This document shows, in pieces, positions 1 to 8,875 of a stretch of DNA of 64,000 bases; within the stretch, counting starts at the first letter, position 1, and each line of letters opens with the position of its first letter. Source of the DNA: CAZRHH01 sp964599885 (GTDB lineage Bacteria > Chloroflexota > Dehalococcoidia > DSTF01 > JACRBR01). The position numbers and the translations under genes are program-made. The DNA is taken from the NCBI GenBank assembly GCA_964599885.1, contig CAZRHH010000001.1, forward strand, positions 1-64,000, given 5' to 3'. The notes beneath the pieces are model-generated. The model was given only the letters and a program-made list of their open reading frames with translations. It had not been told where the DNA came from and did no database searches.

Positions 1-337
1 CGATCGACAGCGCGTCGCCGTCGCCGGTGACGACCCACACGCTCAGATCGGGACGCGACGCCTTGAGGCCACTGGCGATCGTCGGCGCGCGGCCGTGGAT
101 GCTGTGGAAGCCGTACGTGTTCATGTAATACGGCAGCCGGCTCGAGCAACCAATGCCCGAGATGAAGACGATCTTCTCCTTCGGCAGGCCGAGTTCCGGC
201 ATCAGTTTTTGCGTCTGCGCGAGGATCGAGTAGTCGCCGCAGCCGGGGCACCAGCGCACTTCCTGGTCGGACACGAAGTCCTTGCGCGTCAGCACCTGCA
301 CGCCGTTACCGCCATCGTTGCGACTTGCCGTGACCAT
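1..337 (-). CDS. korB: 2-oxoacid:ferredoxin oxidoreductase, beta subunit (partial)
   Basis: Thiamine-diphosphate-binding subunit of a 2-oxoglutarate/2-oxoacid:ferredoxin oxidoreductase, which oxidatively decarboxylates a 2-oxoacid to an acyl-CoA and reduces ferredoxin. The first 112 residues are present; the gene runs off the left window edge. Visible landmarks are [11 protein letters not shown] near residue 28, the GIGCSS motif, [12 protein letters not shown], and the start of the ThDP/Mg motif, GDGDALSI, at the edge. The start ATG (335-337) lies 15 nt after the korA stop, so the two are co-transcribed. Substrate (2-oxoglutarate versus pyruvate or another acid) cannot be settled from this fragment. 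Confidence 0.93.
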   Translation of the reverse strand, partial: MVTASRNDGGNGVQVLTRKDFVSDQEVRWCPGCGDYSILAQTQKLMPELGLPKEKIVFISGIGCSSRLPYYMNTYGFHSIHGRAPTIASGLKASRPDLSVWVVTGDGDALSI

Positions 338-352
338 CTCTCTTTGCCCCTG

Positions 353-2218
353 CTAACCGATGAGTTCGGTGATCTTGTTTTCGACTTCGGCGATCGTGAA
401 CGGCCGCCCCGACACCTTGTTGAGCCCGATGACATCGACGAGATATCGCGCCCGTACCAGCATGCTGAGCTGGCCGAGGTTCACTTCCGGCATCAGCACC
501 TTGTCGTAGCGCGCCAGCACGTCGCCAAGGTTGCCCGGCAGCGGGTTGATGTGGCGGATGTGCGCCGCGGACACCTTCTTGCCTTCGGTGCGCGCGCGCT
601 GCACGGCGGACGTGATGACGCCGTACGTGCTGCCCCAGCCGAGTACGAGCAGCCCGCCCGACTCGTCACCGTGGACTTCGATGTCCGGGATATCCTGCAC
701 GATGCCGGCGATCTTGTCGGCGCGCAGGCGCACCATCTTGTCGTGGTTTGCCGGGTCGTAGCTAACGTTACCCGTAATGTCGGCTTTCTCGAGGCCGCCG
801 ATGCGATGTTCGAGCCCCGGCGTACCGGGGATCGCCCACGGACGGGCGAGCGTCTTCGGGTCGCGCGCGTACGGCTTGAACGTCGCCGGGTCGGACGCGA
901 AGTTCGCGTCGATCGGCGGCAGATCTTCGATGTTCGGCAGCAGCCACGGTTCGGAACCCATGCCCAGATACCCGTCCGACAGAAAGATGACGGGCGTGCG
1001 GTACTTCACGGCGATGCGCCACGCCTCGACGGCCATTGCGAAGCAGTCGGAAGGCGTTGCCGGCGCGACGACGGCAACCGGCGACTCGCCGTTGCGGCCG
1101 AACATCGCCTGCAACAGGTCACCCTGCTCCGTCTTGGTCGGCATGCCGGTGCTGGGCCCCGCCCGCTGCACGTCCATGATCACCAGCGGCAGTTCGACCA
1201 TCACGGCGAGGCCGATCGCCTCGCTCTTCAGCGCGAGGCCGGGGCCGCTGGTGCCAGTCAGGCCGAGCGCACCGCCGAACGAAGCGCCGATCGCAGCACC
1301 CACGGCCGCAATCTCGTCTTCGGCCTGGAATGTGCGGACGCCGAAGCGCTTGTGTCGCGCCAATTCGTGCAGCACGTCGCTGGCCGGCGTGATCGGGTAG
1401 CTACCGTAGAACAGCGGCCGCTGCGCAAGCCGCGATGCCGTCACAAAGCCGAGCGCGGTCGCTTCGTTGCCGGTGATGTTGCGATAGAGGCCGGGCTTCA
1501 GTTTCGCCTTGGGCACGTGGTAGTGCATCGCGAACATCTCGGTGGTCTCGCCGAACGCGTGACCGGCCTTGAGCGTGATCTTGTTGGCTTCGGCGACCGC
1601 GGCGTTCTTCGAGAACTTGTCGTCGATCCAGTGGAGCGTCGTCTCGAGCGGGCGGCTGTACATCCAGAACATGAGGCCGAGGGCGAACATGTTCTTGCAG
1701 CGGTCGATCTGCACGGCGGTGAGGCCGCTGTCCTTCAGCGCGCGCGAGTTCAGCGTCGATATCGGTACGCGGAACAGCCGGTACGACTTCAAGCTGTCAT
1801 CGTCAAGCGGATTCGACGCGTAGGCGGCCTTCTTGAGGTTCGTCTCGGTGAACTCGTCCTCATTGACGATCAGCAGGCCGCCGCGGGGCAGATCCATGAC
1901 GTTCGTCTTGAGCGCCGCGGGGTTCATCGCCACGAGCACGTCCGGCGCGTCGCCGGGTGTATAGATCTCGTGGCTGGAGAAGCTGACCTGGAAGCCGCTG
2001 ACACCAGGCAGCGAGCCCTGCGGCGCGCGGATCTCGGCGGGGATGTCCGGGAACGTACTGATGTCATTGCCGAGGACGGCGGACGTCTTGGTGAACTGCG
2101 TGCCGGCAAGCTGCATGCCGTCGCCGGAGTCGCCGGCAAAGCGGATGGTAACGCGGTCGAGTTCCGTCACGTTCGGGTTGGCGGACTGATCCGTGTCTTT
2201 CGTCGTTACGGTTGTCAC
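353..2218 (-). CDS. korA: 2-oxoacid:ferredoxin oxidoreductase, alpha subunit (gamma-alpha fusion)
   Basis: 621-residue subunit partnering KorB. The N-terminal ~200 residues are the gamma-type domain (RVTIRFAGDSGDGMQLAG near residue 23). The pyrimidine-binding alpha domain follows (GNEATALG, then YPITPASD near residue 270 and FQAEDEIAA). This fused gamma-alpha layout is typical of KorA-type enzymes lacking separate gamma and delta genes. The GTG start (2216-2218) overlaps the stop of the upstream CBS gene in a TAGTG arrangement, implying translational coupling in a CBS-korA-korB operon. The enzyme is cytoplasmic and would serve a reductive or oxidative TCA step. Confidence 0.95.
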   Translation of the reverse strand: MTTVTTKDTDQSANPNVTELDRVTIRFAGDSGDGMQLAGTQFTKTSAVLGNDISTFPDIPAEIRAPQGSLPGVSGFQVSFSSHEIYTPGDAPDVLVAMNPAALKTNVMDLPRGGLLIVNEDEFTETNLKKAAYASNPLDDDSLKSYRLFRVPISTLNSRALKDSGLTAVQIDRCKNMFALGLMFWMYSRPLETTLHWIDDKFSKNAAVAEANKITLKAGHAFGETTEMFAMHYHVPKAKLKPGLYRNITGNEATALGFVTASRLAQRPLFYGSYPITPASDVLHELARHKRFGVRTFQAEDEIAAVGAAIGASFGGALGLTGTSGPGLALKSEAIGLAVMVELPLVIMDVQRAGPSTGMPTKTEQGDLLQAMFGRNGESPVAVVAPATPSDCFAMAVEAWRIAVKYRTPVIFLSDGYLGMGSEPWLLPNIEDLPPIDANFASDPATFKPYARDPKTLARPWAIPGTPGLEHRIGGLEKADITGNVSYDPANHDKMVRLRADKIAGIVQDIPDIEVHGDESGGLLVLGWGSTYGVITSAVQRARTEGKKVSAAHIRHINPLPGNLGDVLARYDKVLMPEVNLGQLSMLVRARYLVDVIGLNKVSGRPFTIAEVENKITELIG

Positions 2219-2739
2219 TACGCGCCCTCCGGTTCCGGGATCAGCTGATGGGGACGCGGCGGCAGATTCATCACCTGCGCCGGGAACGCCTCCGCCAGGA
2301 AGTGGATGATGTCGAGAGTCCGCAGCACGCCGACGGCGCGGCCGGACTCATCGACGATCGGGATGTTGTTGTCCGCGGCCTCGTTCATGCGCTTGATGGC
2401 GGTCGCGATCTGATCCTTCGACGTCAGCGTCTCGGGCCGGTGCGACATGTACGTATCGACGTTTTCGTCGTATTTCACATCGCGGGCGACGATTTTCATC
2501 AGCACTTCACGTTCGCTCATGATCCCGACGGGGCGGCCATCCTCTACGATGAGCACGTAGCCCATGCCATGGCGCTGGACAGCCGCGAGGGCCTGACCGA
2601 CGGTGGCGTCATGTCCGATGGAAACGGGGGAAGGAAGCCCTAAGGCGCTGATCGGGTCGGTCTGGAAGATTTCGTCGACCAAGAGGGGCCTCTGCCGCGT
2701 CTTGCGGCTGCTCGCCCCCAGTGCGGGACGGGCGTACAT
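2218..2739 (-). CDS. CBS-domain protein, first gene of the kor operon
   Basis: 173 residues with two consecutive CBS motifs (about residues 40-95 and 105-165), each with the usual VGxMSEREVL or VGVLRTLDI ending. CBS pairs bind adenine nucleotides and often act as energy-state sensors. Its stop overlaps the korA start, so it probably modulates, or is at least expressed with, the oxidoreductase. The true start is uncertain: the first 20 residues are poorly structured, and a GTG about 20 codons downstream (VDEIFQTDPIS) is an alternative. No catalytic domain is attached. Confidence 0.85.
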   Translation of the reverse strand: MYARPALGASSRKTRQRPLLVDEIFQTDPISALGLPSPVSIGHDATVGQALAAVQRHGMGYVLIVEDGRPVGIMSEREVLMKIVARDVKYDENVDTYMSHRPETLTSKDQIATAIKRMNEAADNNIPIVDESGRAVGVLRTLDIIHFLAEAFPAQVMNLPPRPHQLIPEPEGA

Positions 2740-2928
2740 TTCATTCTAACTCAGTGTCGGTGCCCCTGCTACGGATTCCGATTGGCGCTGCTGATGGGTG
2801 CGATAGGCGCCTGCGGCGCAGAACCCTAGAACCGGGAAACCTAGAACCTACGGATAGTATCGGACGCGTGGCGGCATCGAGCAAGAGCATAGGCGGATCA
2901 GCATTTCGAGGTGCAGGAGGCGACGAAC

Positions 2929-3165
2929 GTGATCAAGGCATACGTCCTGGTGGTGACCAATCCGGGGGAAACGCGCAACGTGGCGGCGGCGGCGGCGCAG
3001 ATCGCAGGCGTCGTCGAGCTGCACGAGGTGATGGGGCCATACGATATCGTGATCGAGTTGGAGGTGGAATCGCTGAGCGACGTGCCGCCGATCCTCAGCG
3101 ACAAGATCCGCTCCATCCCGGGGATCGAAAGCACAACATCGCTCGTGACCTTCCCTGATAAGTAG
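2929..3165 (+). CDS. Stand-alone Lrp/AsnC ligand-binding (RAM) domain protein
   Basis: 78 residues forming only the RAM/AsnC_trans_reg fold (VIKAYVLVV, then GVVELHEVMGPYDIVIELE). The helix-turn-helix of full Lrp regulators is missing. Such proteins oligomerise and bind amino acids or other small ligands; their targets are mostly unknown. I chose the GTG at 2929 because GGAGG (2916-2920) sits 8 nt upstream; an in-frame GTG at 2911 lacks such a site. It is divergent from the kor operon, across a roughly 190 bp gap that must hold both promoters. Confidence 0.85.
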   Translation: MIKAYVLVVTNPGETRNVAAAAAQIAGVVELHEVMGPYDIVIELEVESLSDVPPILSDKIRSIPGIESTTSLVTFPDK

Positions 3166-3204
3166 GGTAGGGCGGTACACCGTCGGCAGCACACGAGGGA
3201 CAGC

Positions 3205-3723
3205 GTGACGACTTCGATGTACTTTCTCGCGGCGATCATCGTCGGTGTCTGCGCGGCGACGCAAGCGGCGATGCTCGCATCGATCGGCCGCGATAAGACC
3301 CCGTACGACGCCACCTGGATCAACATGATCGCCGCCGTCGCCGGCATCGCGCTGATCATCGTCGTGCGCGGTCTCAGTGGCCGCGCGCCGATGCTCTCAG
3401 GACCTTTCGATCGCACCGCCGTCTTCGTGTGCGTCGGACTGCTGGCGGCGGTGGCCCTCGCGATCTCCGTCCGCGGTCTCGAACCATACTTCGCGATCAC
3501 CGGCTTCTTCGCGCTGGCGTACCTGCTCGGCATCGGCTACGCCGCGCCGAAAATCGGCATCGCGCTATTCCTCGCGGGCGTCACCGTCGGCCAGCTCGGC
3601 GGCGCCTTGGCGTACGACCACGTCGGGGCGTTCGGGTCGGCTGTCCAAAGCGCAACGCCCCTTCGCATCCTCGGTTTGACCGCCGTGCTCGCCGGCGCGC
3701 TAGTCGTCCGCTTCGCGCCGTGA
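3205..3723 (+). CDS. YdcZ-like (DUF606) small DMT-superfamily membrane protein
   Basis: 172-residue, very hydrophobic protein with about five membrane segments. The C-terminal part, GQLGGALAYDHVGAFGS followed by RILGLTAVLAGALVV, is the characteristic ending of the YdcZ/DUF606 family in the drug/metabolite transporter superfamily. The substrate is unknown. Start is GTG at 3205, 39 nt after the RAM-domain gene on the same strand, so the two may be co-transcribed. Family-level assignment is good; function is not determined. Confidence 0.75.
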   Translation: MTTSMYFLAAIIVGVCAATQAAMLASIGRDKTPYDATWINMIAAVAGIALIIVVRGLSGRAPMLSGPFDRTAVFVCVGLLAAVALAISVRGLEPYFAITGFFALAYLLGIGYAAPKIGIALFLAGVTVGQLGGALAYDHVGAFGSAVQSATPLRILGLTAVLAGALVVRFAP

Positions 3724-3816
3724 ACGCGAGTGGACATCCTCCGCGCGGCCCCGATCCTGAGACAATGGTTCGATCGCACCTTGTCGGGAGCGGTGCGTGA
3801 CGACGACCCTGACAGC

Positions 3817-4401
3817 ATGACTCGTTCTCGATGGCCGGCGGCTGAAAGCACGATCATTGCCGCGATCGTGGTCGCCTCGTTCGGGTCGCTCGTCTGGGTA
3901 CACCAGTGGGCGGTGGGCGCCTGTTGCGGCGGAGACCATGAGGCCGAGTTGCTGAGCCGTAGCGCGATGATCGCCTGCGCCCTGCTCGGCGTGCCCGTCG
4001 TTCTCGTGAAGCTGATCGACGCTAGGAGCGGGAATCCACTTTTGGGCAGCGTCGCTGCGGGTGCGGGCGCTGCGTTCGTCGTGGTTGCGGCGTCCGCGGC
4101 ATCGACTCTCCTCATCGCGATGGCGATCTCACCGTCGTATGATCCGGGTGGCTTCGCACGCCGTTCCTTCCGGTCCGCGTACGTGGGAGTGCTCGTCGTC
4201 AGCTTGTGCGCAGGGCTCGGTGCCGCATGGTTTGCGAACCCGCGAAACGGCCGATTGGGCAGCACCGTGGCAATCGTGGTGACGCTCGTACTGACAGCGG
4301 TCGCGTGGGGATATCTCGCAATTGGATCGTCGGAAGTCAATAGGTGTTTCGTCGACGACGAGTTTCCGCTCGCGACTGTCGGCGAGTGCGCAGGTTATTG
4401 A
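3817..4401 (+). CDS. Hypothetical four-helix membrane protein
   Basis: About 194 residues with four predicted membrane spans (around STIIAAIVVASFGSLVWV, MIACALLGVPVVLV, the Ala/Val-rich AFVVVAASAASTLLIA, and two C-terminal stretches ending VAIVVTLVLTAVAWGYLAI). A CC pair and a short C-terminal tail with two Cys are outside the spans. I do not recognise a family. The frame is open to a GTG at 3730 just after the YdcZ-like gene; ATG 3817 was preferred because the extra residues are uncharacteristic, but neither start has a clear ribosome site. Its end converges on the aminotransferase gene, 3 nt away. Confidence 0.6.
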   Translation: MTRSRWPAAESTIIAAIVVASFGSLVWVHQWAVGACCGGDHEAELLSRSAMIACALLGVPVVLVKLIDARSGNPLLGSVAAGAGAAFVVVAASAASTLLIAMAISPSYDPGGFARRSFRSAYVGVLVVSLCAGLGAAWFANPRNGRLGSTVAIVVTLVLTAVAWGYLAIGSSEVNRCFVDDEFPLATVGECAGY

Positions 4402-4404
4402 CGG

Positions 4405-5760
4405 TCAGACGAGCTTCTCTTCTTTGCAGGCGCGCAGCGTATTTCGGAACGCATCCAGCGTGCGCGCGACATCATCCGGCGTGTGCGCCGACGACACCAT
4501 CAGGCCGGCGCCCATGAGGTCGACACCCTCGTTGAGCATGCCGCGGCGGACGGCGAGCGCTAGTTGCGGCGCAACGTGCGGGGCCGGGACGGGAAGCGCG
4601 CGCCAGCCCCATGTGTAGCCGTCCGGCGGCTGCTCCTCCATGCCGAGCGCGATATGCAGCATCGACGACTGGCCGTAGACGGCGCCGGCGACGGATTCGG
4701 CGCGCAGGACGTCGTTCATGCCGCGCGCGATCGCTGCGGCGGCATCGGCGGCGCGCTGCTGGTGCATACCGTCGGCGACTGCGGCGAGGCAGGCTGCACC
4801 GGCGGCGGCCGACAGCGGGTTCGCGTTGTACGTGCCGGGATGCTCGATGCGCTTCGATGATTCGTCGCGGCGCTGGCCGTCGCCGATCGCAATCTGGTCG
4901 ATGATCTCCGCACGTCCGGCGACGGCGCCGCCGGGGAGGCCGCCGCCGAGGATCTTCGCCATCGTCGTCATGTCGGGCGTGATGTTGTACGCGGCCTGCG
5001 CGCCGCCGGGTGTGATGCGAAAGCCCGTGATCACTTCATCGATGATGAAGACGATGCCGTGCGCGGCCGTGAGTTCGCGGGCGCGGCGGACGTAGCCGAT
5101 GTCGATGGAGTCGCCGCCCCAGTGGGCGCCGGTGCCTTCGAAGATCATCGCGGCGATCGTGCCGCCGTCGTCATGGATGGTGCGTTCGAGCGCGTCGGTG
5201 TCGTTTTGCGGAATGACGATGGACGCGTCGAGCGCGCCGCGCGGCAGTCCGGCGGCGACGGGCACGGTCTCTTCGCGCGGCGGTTGGCCGGTGACGCTGT
5301 CGTTCCACCCGTGAAAGTGATCGCGCAGACGCAGCACTTTCTCGCGGCCGGTGTACGCCCGGGCGAGACGGAGCGCCATCATCGTCGCCTCCGTGCCAGA
5401 CGACGTGAAGCGCAGCCGCTCGGCCGATGGCACCAGTTGCAGCACGAGTTCGCCCCAGCGAATCTCGTTCTCGTGCGACGCACCGAAGTGGGTGCCGCGC
5501 TGCGCCTGCGCACTCACCGCCGCGACAACTTCCGGGTATTGGTGCCCAAGCAGCAGCGACCCGTGACCCATCACGTAATCGATGATCTCGTTGCCGTCCG
5601 CGTCGTGCTTGCGGCTACCTTCGGCGTGCGTCACATACAACGGGAACGGCGTCAGCGCCCGCATATCGTGCGTCACGCCGTCCGGGAAGAGTTTGGTGGC
5701 ACGCTGATGGAGGCGGGCGGAGGCGGGGTGTAGCTCTACATAACGTTGGAGAATGAGCAT
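4405..5760 (-). CDS. Class III PLP-dependent aminotransferase, glutamate-1-semialdehyde aminomutase-like
   Basis: 451 residues of the aminotransferase class III fold. Visible signatures: SSGTEATMMALRLARAYTGR (PLP phosphate region), HFHGWND, IIDEVITGFR carrying the PLP-interacting Asp, and AKILGGGLPGGAVAG with the Schiff-base Lys. The closest family pattern is glutamate-1-semialdehyde 2,1-aminomutase, but no other haem genes are nearby, so an omega-transaminase role is equally possible. Start ATG at 5760 has GGAG upstream; the frame is open to 5847 but those residues are not family-like. It is convergent with the membrane-protein gene ending at 4401. Confidence 0.88.
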   Translation of the reverse strand: MLILQRYVELHPASARLHQRATKLFPDGVTHDMRALTPFPLYVTHAEGSRKHDADGNEIIDYVMGHGSLLLGHQYPEVVAAVSAQAQRGTHFGASHENEIRWGELVLQLVPSAERLRFTSSGTEATMMALRLARAYTGREKVLRLRDHFHGWNDSVTGQPPREETVPVAAGLPRGALDASIVIPQNDTDALERTIHDDGGTIAAMIFEGTGAHWGGDSIDIGYVRRARELTAAHGIVFIIDEVITGFRITPGGAQAAYNITPDMTTMAKILGGGLPGGAVAGRAEIIDQIAIGDGQRRDESSKRIEHPGTYNANPLSAAAGAACLAAVADGMHQQRAADAAAAIARGMNDVLRAESVAGAVYGQSSMLHIALGMEEQPPDGYTWGWRALPVPAPHVAPQLALAVRRGMLNEGVDLMGAGLMVSSAHTPDDVARTLDAFRNTLRACKEEKLV

Positions 5761-5908
5761 GAGGGTACTCCGGCTTAGCGGATCTGGTGCGACATTGTAG
5801 GCGGGAGCGGGCACTGGGCGGAGCGTGAACTCGGCGCACGACAACACGAAGTGCGGCTAATCAGGAACGCCAGTGAGCCAAACAACTGCGTGTTGTACTC
5901 TACGGGCT

Positions 5909-6925
5909 ATGTCGGATCCGAAAACCCAGTTCTTAGAGCATGCCGCGATGGTTGGCGACTACGCGTCCATGCATCTCAGCGAAACGGACACGAGAGTACA
6001 TCTGATCGATCCCGTACTCAAGATTCTAGGGTATCGCGGCGTCGACGACATCAGGCGCGAAGTGCCCGTTGCGGCCACGCGGGAGTTCATCGATTACGAA
6101 CTACGAGCGGGTGGGCGGCCAGTGGCTCTGGTGGAAGCGAAGGCAGTGAAGCACGCAATGACAGCCCAACATGCTGGGCAGTGCGTGCAATACGCGGCGA
6201 TACTGGGCGTGCGCTGGTGCCTCATTACGAACGGTGTCGCTTGGACGATATTCGATGCGCATGCGAAAGGTGCGCTTGCGGACAAACACGTCGCGGAAGT
6301 TAGGCTTGACGGCGCGACCGATCTCGCCGCGAAGGCTTGGTCGGTTCTGTCGTTCTTTACGCTTTCACAGTCGGTGCCCTTGACTAAGTTACTCATTGAT
6401 CGCGTCATTGCTGATGAGCTGAGCCAGACCGATGCGCCGGCGATCCTGGCTCTGCGACGAGCCGTAAAGGATCGGTTTGGCGAGAACGTCTCCGGGCAAG
6501 CCGTTGTGGACGGCATCGCCGAGATGGTACGTGCAGCTATCCCAGGGGTCGGAGTTACAGACAACGAGACTTTGGCGGACACCAAGCCGGCGCCGCGTCT
6601 CGATCATTTTCAATCACCCACTCCTCCAAGGGCGAGAGTGCAGAAGCCTGTTGGCAACGGCTTGATGGAATTGGTGGCTTCTGGGTTGCTGCCGCCCGAT
6701 GCGGAGCTCAAGTGCACGCTGCATGGGATAACTCATCTCGCACGTGTCCGAGACGGCCAGATCGAGTTCGGCGGCGCCACGTACAAAACCCCTTCGGCCG
6801 CCGCCGCCGCGTTAAAGGGCGGAGGACGCCAAGGTGTTAACGGTTGGGTCACGTGGAAGCATGAAGGCACCCTCCTGGCCGATCTGCGCGCGAAGCTCTC
6901 CGTATCAAGCGACCAGGGCAGGTAA
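5909..6925 (+). CDS. HsdR_N-type nuclease-like domain fused to a RAMA (DUF4357-like) domain
   Basis: 338 residues. The N-terminal ~170 match the type I restriction HsdR N-terminal fold (PD-(D/E)xK-like): ETDTRVHLIDPVLKILGY, then EFIDYELRAGG and VALVEAKAVK supplying the D...ExK residues, then LITNGVAWTIFD. A less conserved middle follows. The last ~75 residues (LHGITHLARVRDGQIEFGG, then TYKTPSAAAAALKG and VNGWVTWKHEG) are a RAMA/DUF4357 domain, found on restriction and methyltransferase proteins and thought to read modified DNA. No helicase, HsdM or HsdS is nearby. A TACTCT box ends 7 nt before the ATG, suggesting a leaderless transcript. Confidence 0.8.
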   Translation: MSDPKTQFLEHAAMVGDYASMHLSETDTRVHLIDPVLKILGYRGVDDIRREVPVAATREFIDYELRAGGRPVALVEAKAVKHAMTAQHAGQCVQYAAILGVRWCLITNGVAWTIFDAHAKGALADKHVAEVRLDGATDLAAKAWSVLSFFTLSQSVPLTKLLIDRVIADELSQTDAPAILALRRAVKDRFGENVSGQAVVDGIAEMVRAAIPGVGVTDNETLADTKPAPRLDHFQSPTPPRARVQKPVGNGLMELVASGLLPPDAELKCTLHGITHLARVRDGQIEFGGATYKTPSAAAAALKGGGRQGVNGWVTWKHEGTLLADLRAKLSVSSDQGR

Positions 6926-6983
6926 CACGAACTGCCGAGCGACCAACGTCACAAATTGACGCGTGATCGTAGTTGGTTGCCGA

Positions 6984-7472
6984 TCAGCTCCACGTGATGG
7001 TGCCGCAGCGCTCGAGCAGGTGCAGACCCGGATATCCCGCCAGCTCCCCGATCTCCATCAAGGCAAAACGGGACTGACGCGCCGCCGGACTGTCCAGCAT
7101 GATCGATGACTGATCTACGCTTCCGTCCGTCACGGTCACGACGGCGACGATCGTCACATCAGCAAGCGTGAACGCCTCCGGCGCGCCTTCAGACTGCGGG
7201 CAAGCCAGACTCGTCCGCACGAGGTACAGGTAGCCGTTCATGCCATACGCGGGCGGACTCCCGAAGTCATCGCCTTTCACATAAAGGTTGAGATATCCCG
7301 GCGGCGGAAACGGATCGCCCGAATCCGCCGCGAAGGCGTGCATCGTCGTGTTATCGGCGCCGATTCCGCTCTGGTCATTGGCAACGTTCAAGTCGCCCTG
7401 ACCGACGAGGGTGCAGCCGGTCGCGAGAACGGCGAAGGTTAGCATGACGGCGATTGCGAGCTTCACACGCAT
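6984..7472 (-). CDS. Hypothetical lipoprotein
   Basis: 162 residues. A signal peptide (MRVKLAIAVMLTFAVLATGC) ends in a lipobox LATG|C, so the mature protein should be lipid-anchored on the outer face of the membrane. The mature part is about 140 residues with a Cys pair (around SLACPQSEG and LERCGTITWS) and no family I recognise. It is divergent from the acetyltransferase gene, start to start, within about 50 bp. Confidence 0.75.
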   Translation of the reverse strand: MRVKLAIAVMLTFAVLATGCTLVGQGDLNVANDQSGIGADNTTMHAFAADSGDPFPPPGYLNLYVKGDDFGSPPAYGMNGYLYLVRTSLACPQSEGAPEAFTLADVTIVAVVTVTDGSVDQSSIMLDSPAARQSRFALMEIGELAGYPGLHLLERCGTITWS

Positions 7473-7522
7473 GTCGCTATTGTAGCCGGAAGCGGCGACT
7501 TCTGGGCGAGAGGAAACACGCG

Positions 7523-8053
7523 TTGGAAATTCAGATAGCGGTCGCCGAGGACGCAGAGCGGATCGCCCGGTTACACGCGGCGAGCTGGCGGACGGCGTAT
7601 CGCGGGTTTTACAGCGACGCGTATCTCGATGGTGATGTCGTCGCGGATCGGCTCCGCGTCTGGCGCGAGCGGTTTGCGGGGCCGCGCGAGCATCAGCACG
7701 TGCTGCTCGCGACGGAGCGGGATGATCTGCTCGGGTTCGTGTGCGCGTACGGCGACGACGACGACCGCTGGGGCACGCTGGTCGACAACCTGCACGTCCG
7801 CAGCGACCAGCAGGGCAGGGGAGTGGGGCGCCGCCTTCTCGCGGAGGGCGCGAAGTGGAGCCGGGAACACTATCCGGCCGCCGGCTACTTCCTGTGGGTG
7901 ATCGAAGACAACGCGAAGGCGCGGCGCTTTTACGACGCCCTCGGCGGCGAGCCTGCCGAATCCAAGATGAGCGAGCCGCCGGGCGGAGGCAGCATCACAG
8001 CCCTGCGTTACATTTGGCCTTCGCTCGATCCACTGCTGCAATGGGCGGACTAG
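7523..8053 (+). CDS. GNAT-family N-acetyltransferase
   Basis: 176 residues with the GNAT fold: N-terminal IQIAVAEDAERIARLHAASW, the acetyl-CoA binding segment VRSDQQGRGVGRRLLAEG (R/QxxGxG/A motif) near residue 105, and the C-terminal NAKARRFYDALGGEP typical of the family. It transfers acetyl from acetyl-CoA to an unknown amine. The TTG start at 7523 is chosen because AGAGGA lies 8 nt upstream and the protein then begins exactly where the fold begins; the frame is open further upstream without family-like sequence. Confidence 0.9.
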   Translation: MEIQIAVAEDAERIARLHAASWRTAYRGFYSDAYLDGDVVADRLRVWRERFAGPREHQHVLLATERDDLLGFVCAYGDDDDRWGTLVDNLHVRSDQQGRGVGRRLLAEGAKWSREHYPAAGYFLWVIEDNAKARRFYDALGGEPAESKMSEPPGGGSITALRYIWPSLDPLLQWAD

Positions 8054-8062
8054 GCGGCAGGT

Positions 8063-8365
8063 CTACAGCGATCGCAACTCATTCTCCACATGATCCAGCA
8101 GATCCTCCGCGTCACCCTGGAGTTTGCCATCCGGGTGCAACGCGAGACACTGCCGGAACCCGGCTTCGGCGCGCTCGTACAGCGCGCGCGGATCAAGCGT
8201 CACGCCTGCCGGACGGCGCCGCTTGATCTCGTGCGCGGCGAACTCGTAGCACCAGCCCAGCGAGTACCAGAGACCAGCGTCATCCTGGCGCGCGGCAACT
8301 GCGCGCTCGATCAGGTCGAGACCCTCGGCGTACTGCTGCCGGCGCGTGATCAGTACCGTCGCCAA
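8063..8365 (-). CDS. TPR-repeat protein (start uncertain, probably extends upstream)
   Basis: The 100 residues from the first standard start (TTG at 8365) cover one TPR (DDAGLWYSLGWCYEFAAHEI) and a C-terminal helix pair. The same frame stays open upstream to about 8615 and encodes a further TPR helix, including AIAVDPHYPEALEHLATVL. The real protein therefore almost certainly begins near 8500, next to the stop of the GYD gene, yet that stretch has no ATG, GTG or TTG in frame. A non-standard start coupled to the upstream gene, or a base error, would explain this. Cytoplasmic scaffold; partners unknown. Confidence 0.6.
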   Translation of the reverse strand: MATVLITRRQQYAEGLDLIERAVAARQDDAGLWYSLGWCYEFAAHEIKRRRPAGVTLDPRALYERAEAGFRQCLALHPDGKLQGDAEDLLDHVENELRSL

Positions 8366-8502
8366 ATGCTCGAGCGCTTCCGGGTAGTGAGGGTCGACGG
8401 CGATCGCGCGTCGTGTCAGTTCGATCGTGCTCGCCGTGTCGCGGGCCGTGTGCGCAGCCAGAGCATCGGCGTACAGCGCGCGCGCCTCGTCGTGCGCCGA
8501 CG

Positions 8503-8796
8503 TTATCGGATGCCCTCGACAAGCTGCAACGCCTCTTGCTCGGTGAAGACGCGAAACGAATTCGTCCGCACGTTGCCCTGGCTGCTCACGGCGAGCGACA
8601 CGCGCGTGATCGTCTCATCATCGGGCGCATCGGCAACGACGATGTAGTCGTAAGGGCCCATCGCGAAATAAATCTGTTTGAGTTCGGCGCCCTGCGTGGC
8701 GAACGTTGCCCGCGCATTCTGAAGCCGGAGCGACAAATCTTGCATGGTTCGCGCGCCCTGATCCGTCAGGGTGGCGAGGACGACGTAGGTTGCCAC
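8503..8796 (-). CDS. GYD-domain protein
   Basis: 97 residues matching the GYD family (COG4274): ATYVVLATLTDQGARTMQD, the signature-like MGPYDYIVVADAPDDETITR and VSSQGNVRTNSFRVF. The fold is a small ferredoxin-like barrel; no biochemical role is established. GTG at 8796 is chosen because AGGAGG lies about 8 nt upstream; the frame is open to 8970 but that part is shadow sequence. The TPR gene follows on the same strand with essentially no gap, suggesting a two-gene operon. Confidence 0.85.
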   Translation of the reverse strand: MATYVVLATLTDQGARTMQDLSLRLQNARATFATQGAELKQIYFAMGPYDYIVVADAPDDETITRVSLAVSSQGNVRTNSFRVFTEQEALQLVEGIR

Positions 8797-8875
8797 AACG
8801 CGCCTCCTGTTCGTTGCGCCGCCGACAGGCGTGGCACAACAATCAGCCCACGCGACCGATCTGTCAAGCGGAACG

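Noticed and set aside
95..2248. Long plus-strand open frame opposite korA
   Set aside because: Arg/His-rich translation without domains; it is the shadow of the minus-strand korA/korB genes in high-GC DNA.
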